Source: Stenotrophomonas maltophilia R551-3 (GTDB taxonomy: Bacteria > Pseudomonadota > Gammaproteobacteria > Xanthomonadales > Xanthomonadaceae). From it: a stretch of 64,000 nt of DNA. Every line of letters begins with the position of its first letter. Position 1 is the first letter of the stretch. Under the pieces are notes generated by a model that saw only the letters and a program-made list of their open reading frames with translations, was not told the DNA's origin and searched no databases. This document shows positions 17,190-30,070 of this stretch, in pieces. The stretch spans positions 2,036,501 through 2,100,500 of the forward strand of contig NC_011071.1 in the NCBI RefSeq assembly GCF_000020665.1, written 5' to 3'. Position numbers and translations under genes: made by a program.

Positions 17190-17290
17190 GTAGCGCCGGG
17201 CCATGCCCGGCGGATTTCTGCGACCTGTCCGCCGGGCATGGCCCGGCGCTACCGCGTTGGCGGACGGTAGATCCACGCCATGCGTGGATG
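17190..17290. repeat. SMAG inverted pair plus a third SMAG unit
   Basis: 17190-17212 (GTAGCGCCGGGCC...) and its mirror 17230-17252 form an inverted pair after the acetolactate synthase stop. A third unit headed GTAGATCCACGCC lies at 17267-17290. A further gene-free stretch to 17449 contains the lysS promoter region and a GCCAACC/GGTTGGC stem. Confidence 0.85.
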
Positions 17291-17449
17291 GCGGACCGCA
17301 TACATAGGCCACGGAAAAGCGCCAACCAAGGTTGGCGACCACCAGGGCAGGGCGCCGGCCCAGGGCCGGGGCTGGGCGGTTTTGGTATGCTGGGCAACCG
17401 GCTGTGCCGGGCGCAACATCCCCCCTCACTATACGATTCCCGCAGATCC

Positions 17450-18961
<1,512 letters not shown>

Positions 18962-18986
18962 GTCGTCTTTTTGACTCCTGTTTGTG

Positions 18987-19013
18987 CGCGCCGTCGCGAA
19001 ATGAGACGGCGCG
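18987..19013 (+). terminator. Hairpin downstream of lysS
   Basis: CGCGCCGTC (18987-18995) pairs with GACGGCGCG (19005-19013), 9-base loop, 26 bases after the lysS stop. There is no T-run after it, so it may be a processing or weak termination signal rather than a strong intrinsic terminator. Confidence 0.45.
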
Positions 19014-19166
19014 ATTGACGCCTCCCGCACTCGGCGTATCGTTAATGCACTACCTTGACGTCTGTTGTGGCTTGATCGGCGCCAGGGGGAGTGCGCACTG
19101 TGGAGAGTCCGCTTCACAATGTGATGACGATCATGAACCGGGACGCATGACACGGGAGTCAGGCCG

Positions 19167-20306
19167 ATGCAGGGTGCGAGCGTTCGCAGCGGCAGGGTAT
19201 CCTCGCCTGCTGATGATCCAGCATGGTCGAGAAACCAGGCAGAGTACGCGTTGAACATCGTCATTGTTGACGACCAGACGTCCGCGCGGACGATGCTGCG
19301 TCACGTCATCGAAGATATCGCGCCGGAACTGAGCGTGTATGACTTCGGTGATCCGTTGACCGCATTGGCCTGGTGCGAGGCGCATCCGGTCGACCTGCTG
19401 CTGCTCGATTACCGCATGCCGGAGATGGACGGGCTGGAATTCGCCCGCCGTTTCCGTCGCCTGCCCAAGCACCGCGACATTCCCGTGATCCTGATCACCG
19501 TCGTCGGCGACGAGCCGATCCGGCAGGCCGCGCTGGAAGCGGGCGTCATCGACTTCCTGGTCAAGCCGATCCGCCCGCGCGAACTGCGTGCGCGCTGCTA
19601 CAACCTGCTGCAGCTGCGCCAGCAGACCGAGAACGTGAAGCAACGCGCCTTGTCGCTGGAGCAGCGGTTGCTGGCCAGCATGCACGAGGTCGAAGAGCGT
19701 GAGCGCGAGACCCTGTCGCGGTTGGCACGGGCGATCGAGTTCCGTGATGCCGGCACCAGTGCCTACCTCGAACGCATGGCGCGCGTGGCGGGGCTGATCG
19801 CCGAGCAGCTGGGCCTGCCCGAAGACGACGTGCGCCTGATCGAGATGGCCGCGCCGCTGCATGACATGGGCAAGATCGCCATTCCCGATGCAGTGCTGCT
19901 CAAGCAGGGCAAGCTCAACGACGAGGAGCTGGCGATCATGCGCCGGCACCCGCGCATCGGGCACGAGCTGCTCAGTGGCAGCCAGAACCGCTTCATCCAG
20001 GTGGGCGCATTGATCGCGCTGCGCCACCACGAACGCTATGACGGCAGCGGCTATCCCGATGGCCTGGTCGGCGAGGCGATTCCGCTGGAAGCGCGCATCG
20101 TGGCCGTGGCCGACGTTTTCGATGCCCTGATTTCGCCCCGTCCGTACAAGGAAGCATGGACCATGGAAGCCACACTGGCCTATCTGTACGCCCAGCGTGG
20201 CCGACTGTTCGACCCGCGCTGCGTGGATGCGCTGATGCGCGGTCACCAGCAGTTGATGGATATCTGCGCCCAGCACTCGACGGCATCGACGCGACCGGGT
20301 GGGTGA
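19167..20306 (+). CDS. rpfG: Two-component response regulator with HD-GYP cyclic-di-GMP phosphodiesterase
   Basis: 379 residues. A receiver domain (about 30-150; phospho-acceptor D81 in LLLLDYRMPEMDG, conserved Lys in FLVKPIRP) is joined to an HD-GYP domain (about 180-365; HD at 232-233 in PLHDMGKIAIPD, and HHERYDGSGYPDGL). It acts as the output of RpfC: on DSF sensing it hydrolyses cyclic-di-GMP and shifts cells from biofilm to motility/virulence factor production. ATG 19167 has GGGAG (19154-19158) upstream. A TTG at 19251 would give NIVIVDDQTS directly and is an alternative start. rpfC begins 2 bases after the stop, so the two are an operon. Confidence 0.96.
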   Translation: MQGASVRSGRVSSPADDPAWSRNQAEYALNIVIVDDQTSARTMLRHVIEDIAPELSVYDFGDPLTALAWCEAHPVDLLLLDYRMPEMDGLEFARRFRRLPKHRDIPVILITVVGDEPIRQAALEAGVIDFLVKPIRPRELRARCYNLLQLRQQTENVKQRALSLEQRLLASMHEVEERERETLSRLARAIEFRDAGTSAYLERMARVAGLIAEQLGLPEDDVRLIEMAAPLHDMGKIAIPDAVLLKQGKLNDEELAIMRRHPRIGHELLSGSQNRFIQVGALIALRHHERYDGSGYPDGLVGEAIPLEARIVAVADVFDALISPRPYKEAWTMEATLAYLYAQRGRLFDPRCVDALMRGHQQLMDICAQHSTASTRPGG

Positions 20307-20307
20307 C

Positions 20308-23031
20308 ATGCAGGACCTGTTCGCACGCGTGAAGCGCCGGTTGGCGCAGCGTCCGGATTCGGAGCATGGCCAGGCGATCGTGCGGGTGGCGCTGATCTCG
20401 CTGATCCTGGTCTATGTGCTGCTGTCCGGAGCACGCCTCCACCGTCTGGAGCAGTACCAGGGCGTGCTGGCGACGGTGCTGACCGGATTGGGGCTTTCGC
20501 TGCTGCTGTTCGGTTGGCTGCTGTGGAAGCCGGAGCGCTCCGATCCGCGCCGGGTCGCCGGGATGCTGGCCGACTACGGCTTGATCGCCATCGGCATGAT
20601 CCAGATGGGCGAGCCGCTGGCCTGGGTGTATGCGGTGGTGATGTGGGTGACGGTCGGCAATGGCCTGCGGTTCGGCTCGCGCTACCTGGCTGCGGCCATC
20701 GTGCTGGCGATGGCCAGTTTCGGTACGACCGTGTTGATGACCCCTTACTGGCAGGCCAACCTGGGCCTGGCCTTTTCCCTGTGGCTGGGACTGCTGGCGG
20801 TGCCGTTGTGCTGCTCGTCCCTGCTGCGCCGAAGGATGCGACATCCGACCATGGATACGACCCCCGCCGCTGCCTCCCCCAACCGCTCGTTGCTGGCCCG
20901 CTTCAAGCAGCGCCTGTCCGGGCGCGAGGACAGCGAGCACGCGCAGAACCTGATCCGCATCGTCATCACCGCGCTGTTCATCAGCTACCTGGGCTGGCGT
21001 TCGCTGAGCGGCGGTGGCGAAGCGCTGACCACGACCTGGTTGATCCTGGCCTTCGAGCTGACCATTTCCGCCGGCCTGCTGGCGGCGATCCTGGTCAATC
21101 CCGGCGCGTCGCATGTGCGCCGGGTGATCGGCATGCTGACCGATTACACCTGCATGGCCTGGATCATGACCATCCAGGGCGAACCGGCCGCGCCGCTGTA
21201 CGCGGTGATGCTGTGGGTGACCATCGGCAACGGCATGCGCTACGGCAGTACCTATCTGCGCGTGGCCACCGCCATGGGCTGCCTGGCGTTCCTGTGTACG
21301 GTGATGCTGTCGCCCTACTGGCGTGGGCACGACTATCTGGGCTGGGGCCTGCTGCTGGGCCTGGGCGCGATCCCGCTGTACTTCGATTCGCTGCTGCATG
21401 CGCTCACCCGTGCAGTGGCCGAGGCGCGCCAGGCCAACGAAGCCAAGAGCCGCTTCCTGGCCAACATGAGCCATGAGTTCCGCACGCCGTTGAACGGGCT
21501 GGCCGGCATGACCGAAGTGCTGGCCACCACCCGCCTGGACGATGAGCAGCGCGAGTGCCTGAACACCATCCAGGCTTCCACCCGCAGCCTGCTGGCGCTG
21601 GTGGAGGAGGTGCTGGACATCTCCGCGATCGAGGCGGGCAAGGTGCGGGTGGAGTGGCACGAGTTCGCGCTGGCCGATGTGCTGCAGGCGATCAACCTGA
21701 TCCTGACCCCGCAGACCCGCTCCAAGTCGCTGGATTACCGCGTGCATGTGGACGACAACGTGCCGCCGCGCCTGCTTGGCGATGCCGGTCATCTGCAGCA
21801 GATCCTGCTCAATCTGATGGGCAATGCGGTCAAGTTCACCGACAGCGGCTACGTGCATCTGCGTGTTTCCAGCCTGGACGCAGCGGGCAGCGAGCGGGCG
21901 CGCCTGCGTTTCGAGATTGTCGACAGCGGCATCGGCGTGCCGGTGGCGCTGCGCGGTCGGCTGTTCAATGCCTTCGAGCAGGGCGATGTCGGCCTGGCCC
22001 GTCGTCATGAAGGCACTGGCCTGGGCACGGCCATTGCCAAGGGCCTGGTCGAATCGATGGGCGGGCAGGTCGGTTATGCGCCGAACAGCCCGCGCGGCAG
22101 CGTGTTCTGGGTTGAGATCACGCTGGACGTGGCAGAGGCCTCATCAGCCCCGGCGGTTCCGTCCGAGGTTGCTGAAGCCGGCAATGTCATCGCATTTTCC
22201 AACCCCTTCCTGCGCCATCGTGCCCGGGTGCGCAGCCTGCGCGTGCTGGTGGCCGACGACCACGAGGCCAACCGCATGGTGCTGCAGCGGTTGCTGGAGA
22301 AGGCCGGCCACAAGGTCACCTGCGTCAATGGCGGCGCCGAAGTGCTCGATGCATTGGAGCAGGCCAGTTACGACGCAGCGATCGTCGATCTGCACATGCC
22401 GGGCATGAGCGGACTGGACCTGCTCAAGCAGCTGCGGGTGATGCAGGCCAGCGGCATGCCCTATGTGCCGGTGATGGTCCTCAGTGCCGATGTCACCCCC
22501 GATTCGATCCTGCGCTGCGAACAGGCCGGCGCACGCGCCTTTCTGGCCAAGCCGGTAGTGGCAACCCGATTGCTGGAAGTATTGGCCGATGTTGCTGCCA
22601 ACATCCGCCCGGAATCCGGCATCCAGTCGGTTCCCGCACTTCCGGTGGGCGATGGCGTGCTTGATACGGCAGTGCTGGATGAACTGGCGTCGCTGGGCAT
22701 GGGCGACGGCTTCGAGCGCAAGTTCATCGACCAGTGCCTGGTGGATGTCGATGCCAGCATGGGCCAGCTGCAGGCCTGCGGCGAACGCCAGGCCTGGGAG
22801 GATTTCCGCGAGCACGCCCACGCCCTGCGCGGGGTGGCGAGCAACCTGGGGCTGGTCCAGGTTGCTGCCTCCAGCGGCGAGATCATGCGCATGGCGGACT
22901 GGCAGTTGAAGGGCGAGTGGGTGGCCCGCCTTGGCAGTCTTGCCGCCGCCCTGCGCCTCGGCAGGAATGCACTGGTCGCCCGCAGCGCGGACATCGCGCG
23001 CCGTGACGACAGCGAGCGCAGCCCGTCCTGA
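20308..23031 (+). CDS. rpfC: DSF sensor hybrid histidine kinase RpfC with duplicated membrane module
   Basis: 907 residues. Two homologous N-terminal membrane modules occur in tandem. The first (about 1-175) has DSEHGQAIVRVALISLILVY and WVTVGNGLRFGS; the second (about 185-370) has DSEHAQNLIRIVITALFISY and WVTIGNGMRYGS. Each has about five hydrophobic segments, ten in all. Then follow a HisKA domain with H389 (NMSHEFRTPLNG), an ATPase (DSGIGVP, EGTGLG), a receiver with D694 (AIVDLHMPGMSG) and an HPt domain with H838 (EHAHALRGVASNLG). It senses DSF, phosphorelays to RpfG and restrains RpfF. In Xanthomonas the first module corresponds to a separate gene, rpfH. A GTG at 20299 is an alternative start. 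Confidence 0.96.
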   Translation: MQDLFARVKRRLAQRPDSEHGQAIVRVALISLILVYVLLSGARLHRLEQYQGVLATVLTGLGLSLLLFGWLLWKPERSDPRRVAGMLADYGLIAIGMIQMGEPLAWVYAVVMWVTVGNGLRFGSRYLAAAIVLAMASFGTTVLMTPYWQANLGLAFSLWLGLLAVPLCCSSLLRRRMRHPTMDTTPAAASPNRSLLARFKQRLSGREDSEHAQNLIRIVITALFISYLGWRSLSGGGEALTTTWLILAFELTISAGLLAAILVNPGASHVRRVIGMLTDYTCMAWIMTIQGEPAAPLYAVMLWVTIGNGMRYGSTYLRVATAMGCLAFLCTVMLSPYWRGHDYLGWGLLLGLGAIPLYFDSLLHALTRAVAEARQANEAKSRFLANMSHEFRTPLNGLAGMTEVLATTRLDDEQRECLNTIQASTRSLLALVEEVLDISAIEAGKVRVEWHEFALADVLQAINLILTPQTRSKSLDYRVHVDDNVPPRLLGDAGHLQQILLNLMGNAVKFTDSGYVHLRVSSLDAAGSERARLRFEIVDSGIGVPVALRGRLFNAFEQGDVGLARRHEGTGLGTAIAKGLVESMGGQVGYAPNSPRGSVFWVEITLDVAEASSAPAVPSEVAEAGNVIAFSNPFLRHRARVRSLRVLVADDHEANRMVLQRLLEKAGHKVTCVNGGAEVLDALEQASYDAAIVDLHMPGMSGLDLLKQLRVMQASGMPYVPVMVLSADVTPDSILRCEQAGARAFLAKPVVATRLLEVLADVAANIRPESGIQSVPALPVGDGVLDTAVLDELASLGMGDGFERKFIDQCLVDVDASMGQLQACGERQAWEDFREHAHALRGVASNLGLVQVAASSGEIMRMADWQLKGEWVARLGSLAAALRLGRNALVARSADIARRDDSERSPS

Positions 23032-23043
23032 ACCGCCGCGCTG

Positions 23044-23913
23044 TCAGGCCGGGTCGCCATTGCGCCGGGCCTGTGCCCGCACCAACCGGTCCATGGTACG
23101 CAGGGACTTCTCGCCGAGCTGCATGGCGGTATCCACCCAGATCTCGGTGATCCGCATCATTTCGTGCAACGGCACCATGCTGGCGATCTCGTTGACCTCG
23201 CGCATCGCGGCCCAGGCATGCGGAATCCGCTTGCTGTCCTTGATCACCTGTTCGACGGCGGCAACGCCTTCGCCGACCGGCACCACGATGTCGACCAGCC
23301 CCATTTCCTTGAGCTGGCTGGCGGTGTAGAGGTTGCCCTCCAGCATGATCTTCTCGGCCAGGCGCGGGCTGATGCGCTGGCACAGGAAGGAGTAGGCGCC
23401 CATGCCGGGGAACAGGTCGAACAGCACCTCCGGCAGGCCCATCAGCACGCCTTCCTCGGCGACGATGGTGTGGCAACTCAGCGCAGCTTCGAAGCCGCCG
23501 CCCAGTGCATTGCCCTGGACCAGGGCGATGCTGTGCGCACGTGCGCCGAGCCCGGCATGGAAGGCGTGCACGCCGCGTACGCAGCGCTGGGCATAGTCGA
23601 GCAGGCGGGCGCGGTCGCCTTCGCGGATCAGCCGGCAGAACAGCTCGAGGTCACCACCCAGGTTGAACACGTCACTGTCCGAGGCCAAGACGACATGGGG
23701 TGACAGGACGTGCGAGGCGCTGAGGCGTTCGCCCAGTTCGCGCTGGTAGTCGACGATGTCATCGACCAGGCGCGAGGCGAAGCAGGGCCGGCCCGGCTGG
23801 TTGACCAGGTTGGCATGCATGTGGATCCAGTAGACATCCCGCTCGGGCTCTTCGGTAATGCGCAGGGTAGGGTGCAGCGAGGGGCGGGTGATGATGGGGC
23901 GTACTGCAGACAT
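23044..23913 (-). CDS. rpfF: DSF synthase RpfF (crotonase family)
   Basis: 289 residues, identical in length to Xanthomonas RpfF. Bifunctional dehydratase/thioesterase acting on 3-hydroxyacyl-ACP to make cis-2-unsaturated DSF fatty acids. Catalytic glutamates are visible: E142 (NALGGGFEAALS) and E162 (MGLPEVLFDLFPGMGAYSF). Also present are RDVYWIHMHAN and the C-terminal EIWVDTAMQLGEKSLRTMDRL used for RpfC contact. Start ATG 23913. It converges on rpfC with only 12 bases between stops, so antisense overlap of the two transcripts is likely. rpfB lies upstream on the same strand, but an intrinsic terminator separates them. Confidence 0.98.
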   Translation of the reverse strand: MSAVRPIITRPSLHPTLRITEEPERDVYWIHMHANLVNQPGRPCFASRLVDDIVDYQRELGERLSASHVLSPHVVLASDSDVFNLGGDLELFCRLIREGDRARLLDYAQRCVRGVHAFHAGLGARAHSIALVQGNALGGGFEAALSCHTIVAEEGVLMGLPEVLFDLFPGMGAYSFLCQRISPRLAEKIMLEGNLYTASQLKEMGLVDIVVPVGEGVAAVEQVIKDSKRIPHAWAAMREVNEIASMVPLHEMMRITEIWVDTAMQLGEKSLRTMDRLVRAQARRNGDPA

Positions 23914-24057
23914 GGGAGTTCTCCGTGTGACCGTCCGGCCAACCGCAGAGCGGACGGAGAGGAGTGAGGGGAGGCGAGCTGAACGTGCGGCGGCGACTGA
24001 TTCTATGCACCCGTCGTGAACCGCCCGCAAGCGCTGTGCCGGCCATGTTCCGGTAAT

Positions 24058-24086
24058 AAAAAGACCCCGCCGTTGCCGGCGGGGTC
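24058..24086 (-). terminator. Intrinsic terminator of rpfB
   Basis: On the minus strand GACCCCGCC pairs with GGCGGGGTC, followed by a T-run (A-run at 24058-24062 on the plus strand), 28 bases after the rpfB stop. It lies 145 bases before the rpfF start. Confidence 0.85.
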
Positions 24087-24114
24087 CCTGTTCTGCTCGC
24101 TTGCCCGGAAACCC

Positions 24115-25791
24115 TTACGGGGCGGGCGTATCACGCAGCTCGCGACGGAGAATCTTGCCGACGTTGGTCTTCGGCAGCTCTTTTCGGAATTCTACGATTC
24201 TGGGGTGCTTGTAACCGGTCAGGTTTGCCCGCGCATGTTCCTTGACCATTTCCGCGGTCAGGTTCGGGTCCTTCTTCACGATCACGACCTTCACCACCTC
24301 GCCGGATTTTTCATCCGGGACGCCGACCGCGGCCACTTCCAGCACGCCCGGCATCATCGCGATGACGTCCTCGACCTCGTTCGGGTACACGTTGAAGCCG
24401 GACACCAGGATCATGTCCTTCTTGCGGTCGACGATGTAGAAGAAGCCCTGCTCATCCATCCTGGCCATGTCGCCGGTGTGCAGCCAGCCGTCGGCATCGA
24501 TGGCGGTGGCGGTTTCTTCCGGGCGCTGCCAGTAACCCTTCATCACCTGCGGGCCCTTGATGCACAGTTCGCCCACTTCACCCAGCGGCAGGATGTTGCC
24601 GTTGTCGTCCTTGATGCAGGCATCGGTTGACGGGATCGGCAGGCCGATCGAGCCATTGTATTCGGGCAGGGTGAGCGGGTTGATGCAGGCCGCCGGCGAG
24701 GTTTCGGTCAGGCCATAGGCCTCGACCAGGGTCACCCCGGTGGTCTTCTTCCAGCGTTCGGCCACGGCGCGCTGCACCGCCATGCCGCCACCCAGGGTGA
24801 ACTTGACCGAGGAGAAGTCGATCTCGTCGAAGCCCGGGGTATTGAGCAGGCCGTTGAACAGCGTGTTGACGCCGGTGATGGCGGTGAAGCGGGTGCCCTT
24901 GAGCTCCTTGACGAAGCCCTTCATGTCGCGCGGGTTGGTGATCAGGTGGTTGCAGCCACCGAACTTCATGAAGACCAGGCCGTTCGCGGTCAACGCGAAG
25001 ATGTGGTACAGCGGCAGGGCGGTGATGATCACTTCCTTGCCCGGCTCGATGCCCGAGGTGGACAGCCACGCAGACGCCTGCTGCATGTTGGCGATCAGGT
25101 TGCGGTTGGTCAGCATCGCGCCCTTGGCCACGCCGGTGGTGCCACCGGTGTACTGCAGGAAGGCGATGTCGTCGTGGTCGATCTCGACCGCCGGAAGCGT
25201 GTGCCGGCTGCCCAGCTTGAGCGCCTGCTTGAAGCGGACGGCGCCCTTGATGTGGTAGTTGGGCACCATCTTCTTGACGTACTTCAGCACGAAGTTGACG
25301 ATCGCGCCCTTGGCGCCGAGCAGGTCGCCCAGGCCGGTGGTAATGACGTGCTTGACCGGCGTATCGGCGATGACCTGCTCGACGGTGTCGCCGAAGTTGT
25401 CGACCACCACCAGGGCACTGACGCCGGCATCAACCAGCTGGTGCTTGAGTTCGCGCGCGGTGTACAGCGGGTTGACGTTGACCACGGTCAGGCCGGCGCG
25501 CAGCACGCCGAAGGTGGCCACCGGGTACTGCAGGCAGTTGGGCATCATCAGGGCGACGCGGTCACCCTTCTTGAGCTTGAGCTCACCCAGCAGGTAGGCC
25601 GCGAACTGGTTGACCAGCGTATCGGTCTCGCCGTAGGTGATGACCTTGCCGAAGCTGGAGTAGGCGGGACGGTCGCGGAATTTCGCGACGGAGGCGTCGA
25701 AGACCGAGGCGACCGAATGGAATTCGTTGACGTCGATTTCGGCGGGAACGCCTTTCGGATAGCTCTGCAGCCAGGGACGATCCAGACTCAT
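24115..25791 (-). CDS. rpfB: Long-chain fatty acyl-CoA ligase RpfB
   Basis: 558 residues, FadD size. It activates fatty acids with ATP and CoA. In the rpf system it mobilises free fatty acids, including turnover of DSF. AMP-binding signature motifs: [20 protein letters not shown] (ATP/AMP motif), [31 protein letters not shown] and the FACS-type [20 protein letters not shown]. The C-terminal catalytic lysine lies in [16 protein letters not shown] very strong ribosome site (GGAGGGGG on the minus strand) precedes ATG 25791. Located next to rpfF as in Xanthomonas. Confidence 0.96.
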   Translation of the reverse strand: MSLDRPWLQSYPKGVPAEIDVNEFHSVASVFDASVAKFRDRPAYSSFGKVITYGETDTLVNQFAAYLLGELKLKKGDRVALMMPNCLQYPVATFGVLRAGLTVVNVNPLYTARELKHQLVDAGVSALVVVDNFGDTVEQVIADTPVKHVITTGLGDLLGAKGAIVNFVLKYVKKMVPNYHIKGAVRFKQALKLGSRHTLPAVEIDHDDIAFLQYTGGTTGVAKGAMLTNRNLIANMQQASAWLSTSGIEPGKEVIITALPLYHIFALTANGLVFMKFGGCNHLITNPRDMKGFVKELKGTRFTAITGVNTLFNGLLNTPGFDEIDFSSVKFTLGGGMAVQRAVAERWKKTTGVTLVEAYGLTETSPAACINPLTLPEYNGSIGLPIPSTDACIKDDNGNILPLGEVGELCIKGPQVMKGYWQRPEETATAIDADGWLHTGDMARMDEQGFFYIVDRKKDMILVSGFNVYPNEVEDVIAMMPGVLEVAAVGVPDEKSGEVVKVVIVKKDPNLTAEMVKEHARANLTGYKHPRIVEFRKELPKTNVGKILRRELRDTPAP

Positions 25792-25887
25792 ATTCCCCCT
25801 CCAGGAATCGTGATGATTTAGGTTACGGCCCTGAGCGTATCGACAATGGCCGTTCATTGCAGCATACCCCGCCGTAGGGAAAACGCG

Positions 25888-25909
25888 AAGAGGCCCCGAG
25901 GGGCCTCTT
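25888..25909. terminator. Bidirectional hairpin downstream of betA
   Basis: GAGGCCCC (25890-25897) pairs with GGGGCCTC (25900-25907) with A-rich left and T-rich right flanks. It probably ends betA transcription on the minus strand. Confidence 0.7.
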
Positions 25910-25915
25910 TGCTTG

Positions 25916-25988
25916 GTAGTGCCGGCCGCTGGCCGGCATCTGCGCTCGATCGGGATTCCGGTGGATGCCGGCCAGCGGCCGGCACTAC
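25916..25988. repeat. SMAG inverted pair
   Basis: GTAGTGCCGGCCGCTGGCC at 25916-25939 and its mirror ending GGCACTAC at 25965-25988, between rpfB's promoter region and the betA stop. Confidence 0.88.
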
Positions 25989-26013
25989 CGTGGCCCCAAG
26001 CGGGGCGCTTGCG

Positions 26014-27696
26014 TCAGCCCTGCTTACGTACCGGTGCGCCGTTGGCCTTGTAGTACGGCGCGGTGCTGCGGGCCAGCGGGGTACGGCCGCGGATCACGTC
26101 GGCCAGCTTCTCGGCGATCATGATGGTCGGCGCGTTGAGATTGCCGGTCACCACCTGCGGCATGATCGAGGCATCGACGATGCGCAGGCCTTCCAGGCCG
26201 TGCACGCGGCCCTGGCCGTCAACCACCGCCATCGGATCATCGGCGTGGCCCATCTTGTTCGAGCACGACGGGTGGTAGGCGGTCTCGGCATGCTCGCGCA
26301 CGAATGCATCGATCTGCGCGTCGGTCTGCAGTGCGCTGCCCGGCGAGATCTCGCGGCCGCTGTACGGCGCCAGCGCCGGCTGCGCGAAGATCTCGCGGGT
26401 GATCCGGATCGCGGCACGGAACTCGCGCCAGTCCTGGTCGTGCGACATGTAGTTGAACAGGATGCTCGGGTGTTCGCGCGGGTCCTTCGAACGCACGTGG
26501 ATGCGGCCGCGGCTGGGCGAACGCATCGAACCGACGTGCATCTGGAAGCTGTGCGCCTTGATCGGGTTGGAGCCGTTGTAATTGATCGCCACCGGCAGGA
26601 AGTGGTACTGCAGGTTCGGCCAGTCGAACTCGGTATCGCTGCGGATGAAGCCACCGGCCTCGAACTGGTTGCTGGCGCCGATGCCGGTGCCAAGGAACAG
26701 CCACTCGGCGCCGATCGCCGGCTGGTTGTAGAGCTTCAGTGCCGGTGCCAGCGAGACCGGCTTCTTGCACTCGTACTGCAGGTACATCTCAAGGTGGTCC
26801 TGCAGGTTGGCGCCGACGCCCGGCAGGTGGTGCACCAGGTCGATGTCCAGGCTGCGCAGCAGGTCGGCCGGGCCGACGCCCGAGCGCTGCAGGATCTGCG
26901 GCGAAGCGATGGCGCCGCCGCACAGCAGCACTTCGCGGCGGGCGGTGGCACGCTGCGGCTGGTCGTTGTGCAGCCACTGCACGCCCACCGCACGCTTGCC
27001 CGAGAACAGGATGCGGTCGGTCAGCGCGTGGGTGACGATGGTCAGGTTCGGGCGCGGCTTGGCCAGGTCCAGGTAGCCACGGGCGGTGCTGGAACGACGG
27101 CCCTTCGGGGTCACCGTGCGGTCCATCGGGCCGAAGCCTTCCTGCTGGTAGCCGTTGAGGTCGTCGGTGCGCGGGTAGCCGGCCTGCACGCCGGCCTCGA
27201 CCATCGCAGCGAACAGCTCGTTGTTGCCGGCCTTGGGCGTGGTCACGCGCAGCGGGCCTTCGCCACCGTGGTAGTCGTTGGGGCCGATGTCACGGGTTTC
27301 GGCCTTGCGGAAGTACGGCAGGCAGTCCAGGTAGGTCCAGTCTTCCAGGCCCGGCATGCTGGCCCAGTTGTCGTAGTCCATCGCGTTGCCGCGGATGTAG
27401 CACATGCCGTTGATCAGCGACGAGCCACCCAGCCCCTTGCCACGGCCGCAGTCCATGCGGCGGTTGTTCATGAAGGGCTCGGGATCGGTCTTGTACGCCC
27501 AGTTGTAGCGCTTGCCCTGCAGCGGGAAGGCCAGTGCCGCCGGCATCTGGGTACGGAAGTCGAGCCGGTAGTCCGGGCCACCGGCTTCCAGCAGCAGCAC
27601 GCTGACATCGGCATCTTCGGTGAGGCGGGTGGCCAGCACGTTGCCGGCCGAACCGGCGCCGATGATGATGTAGTCGTACTCGTTATGGGTGCTCAT
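26014..27696 (-). CDS. betA: Choline dehydrogenase
   Basis: 560 residues (E. coli BetA is about 556). FAD-dependent GMC oxidoreductase converting choline to betaine aldehyde, membrane-associated. The N-terminal Rossmann motif [20 protein letters not shown] signature [20 protein letters not shown] and C-terminal [20 protein letters not shown] (in part) with catalytic His in [13 protein letters not shown] are seen. ATG 27696 has GGAG upstream. Last gene of betI-betB-betA, all on the minus strand, providing the osmoprotectant glycine betaine. Confidence 0.97.
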   Translation of the reverse strand: MSTHNEYDYIIIGAGSAGNVLATRLTEDADVSVLLLEAGGPDYRLDFRTQMPAALAFPLQGKRYNWAYKTDPEPFMNNRRMDCGRGKGLGGSSLINGMCYIRGNAMDYDNWASMPGLEDWTYLDCLPYFRKAETRDIGPNDYHGGEGPLRVTTPKAGNNELFAAMVEAGVQAGYPRTDDLNGYQQEGFGPMDRTVTPKGRRSSTARGYLDLAKPRPNLTIVTHALTDRILFSGKRAVGVQWLHNDQPQRATARREVLLCGGAIASPQILQRSGVGPADLLRSLDIDLVHHLPGVGANLQDHLEMYLQYECKKPVSLAPALKLYNQPAIGAEWLFLGTGIGASNQFEAGGFIRSDTEFDWPNLQYHFLPVAINYNGSNPIKAHSFQMHVGSMRSPSRGRIHVRSKDPREHPSILFNYMSHDQDWREFRAAIRITREIFAQPALAPYSGREISPGSALQTDAQIDAFVREHAETAYHPSCSNKMGHADDPMAVVDGQGRVHGLEGLRIVDASIMPQVVTGNLNAPTIMIAEKLADVIRGRTPLARSTAPYYKANGAPVRKQG

Positions 27697-27798
27697 GGTT
27701 GCTCTCCTGCAGGCCGGGGCGCGCTGCATGCAGGCGTCCCGGCGGAATGTCGGATCGGCACGATGGCCGGACGTGGGGCGCGCCCGGAGGCGCGCCGG

Positions 27799-29271
<1,473 letters not shown>

Positions 29272-29309
29272 GGGGCGTACTCCTTGGAAGGGGGCGGGTG
29301 CTGCAACGC

Positions 29310-29900
29310 TTATAGCGCGGCAGCCTGCAACTGGAAGTCGATGTAGCCGTAAGCGATGCGCCGGGACTTCTCGGCATTGAACTGGCCGCCGACCAGGCTG
29401 CCGCGCAGCCACAGGCCGTCGATCATCGCGGCCAGGCCACGGGCGGCCAGGCGGGCCTGCGGGTGGGGCAGCAGGCGGTTGAACTGATGGCACAGGTTGG
29501 AGAACAGGCGCTGGTCGTTGGCGCGCTGCAGGCGGGCCAGTTCCGGCTGGTGCATGCTGGCGGCCCAGAAGGTCAGCCAGACGCGCATCGCGGTGCCGTT
29601 GATCTGGCTGTCGTCGAAGTTGCCGTCGACGATGGCGCGCAGCTGGTCGCGCGGGTCGTCGCCGGCGTCGGCGCGGTAGCGGGCGACCGCCTCCTTCAGT
29701 TCGCGCAGGATCTGCCGCATTGCAGCATTGAGCAGGCCGTCCTTGTCGCCGAAGTAGTGGGCGACGATGCCGCTGGACAGCCCGGCCTTCTTCGCGATGG
29801 TGGCGACGGTCGCATCGGCCATGCCGATCTCGTCGATGGTCTGGAAAGTGGCCCGGATCAGCTGCTCGCGCCGTACCGGTTCCACGCCTTTCTTCGGCAT
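29310..29900 (-). CDS. betI: TetR-family repressor BetI
   Basis: 196 residues (E. coli 195). Choline-sensing repressor of the bet genes. N-terminal helix-turn-helix: [20 protein letters not shown] then [21 protein letters not shown]. The C-terminal block [17 protein letters not shown] is characteristic of BetI. ATG 29900 ([11 protein letters not shown]) is the family-typical start. The 28-bp perfect palindrome at 29953-29980, between this gene and the divergent betT, is its evident operator. Confidence 0.97.
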   Translation of the reverse strand: MPKKGVEPVRREQLIRATFQTIDEIGMADATVATIAKKAGLSSGIVAHYFGDKDGLLNAAMRQILRELKEAVARYRADAGDDPRDQLRAIVDGNFDDSQINGTAMRVWLTFWAASMHQPELARLQRANDQRLFSNLCHQFNRLLPHPQARLAARGLAAMIDGLWLRGSLVGGQFNAEKSRRIAYGYIDFQLQAAAL

Positions 29901-29952
29901 TGTCTCTCCACGGATTGCGACCCGAAGGATCGGGCTGCCGACCATTATGCTT

Positions 29953-29980
29953 TTTATTGATTGAACGTTCAATCAATAAA
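29953..29980. promoter_or_regulatory. BetI operator palindrome
   Basis: A perfect 28-bp palindrome with the core TTGATTGAACGTTCAATCAA, 52 bases from betI and 90 from betT. The core matches the known BetI-box pattern (ATTGANNGTTCAAT-like). It probably controls both divergent units. Confidence 0.9.
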
Positions 29981-30070
29981 CCCTAGGATGCGCTCGCGCC
30001 CCACGCCATGGGCCCGGTTTACCGGTCCGGCCCCGCCCATGTGCTCCCTCGGACTTGATGAGACGACCCC

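Noticed and set aside
19251..20306. TTG start for rpfG
   Set aside because: It gives a tidy receiver N-terminus, but ATG 19167 has a better ribosome site. Kept as an alternative only.
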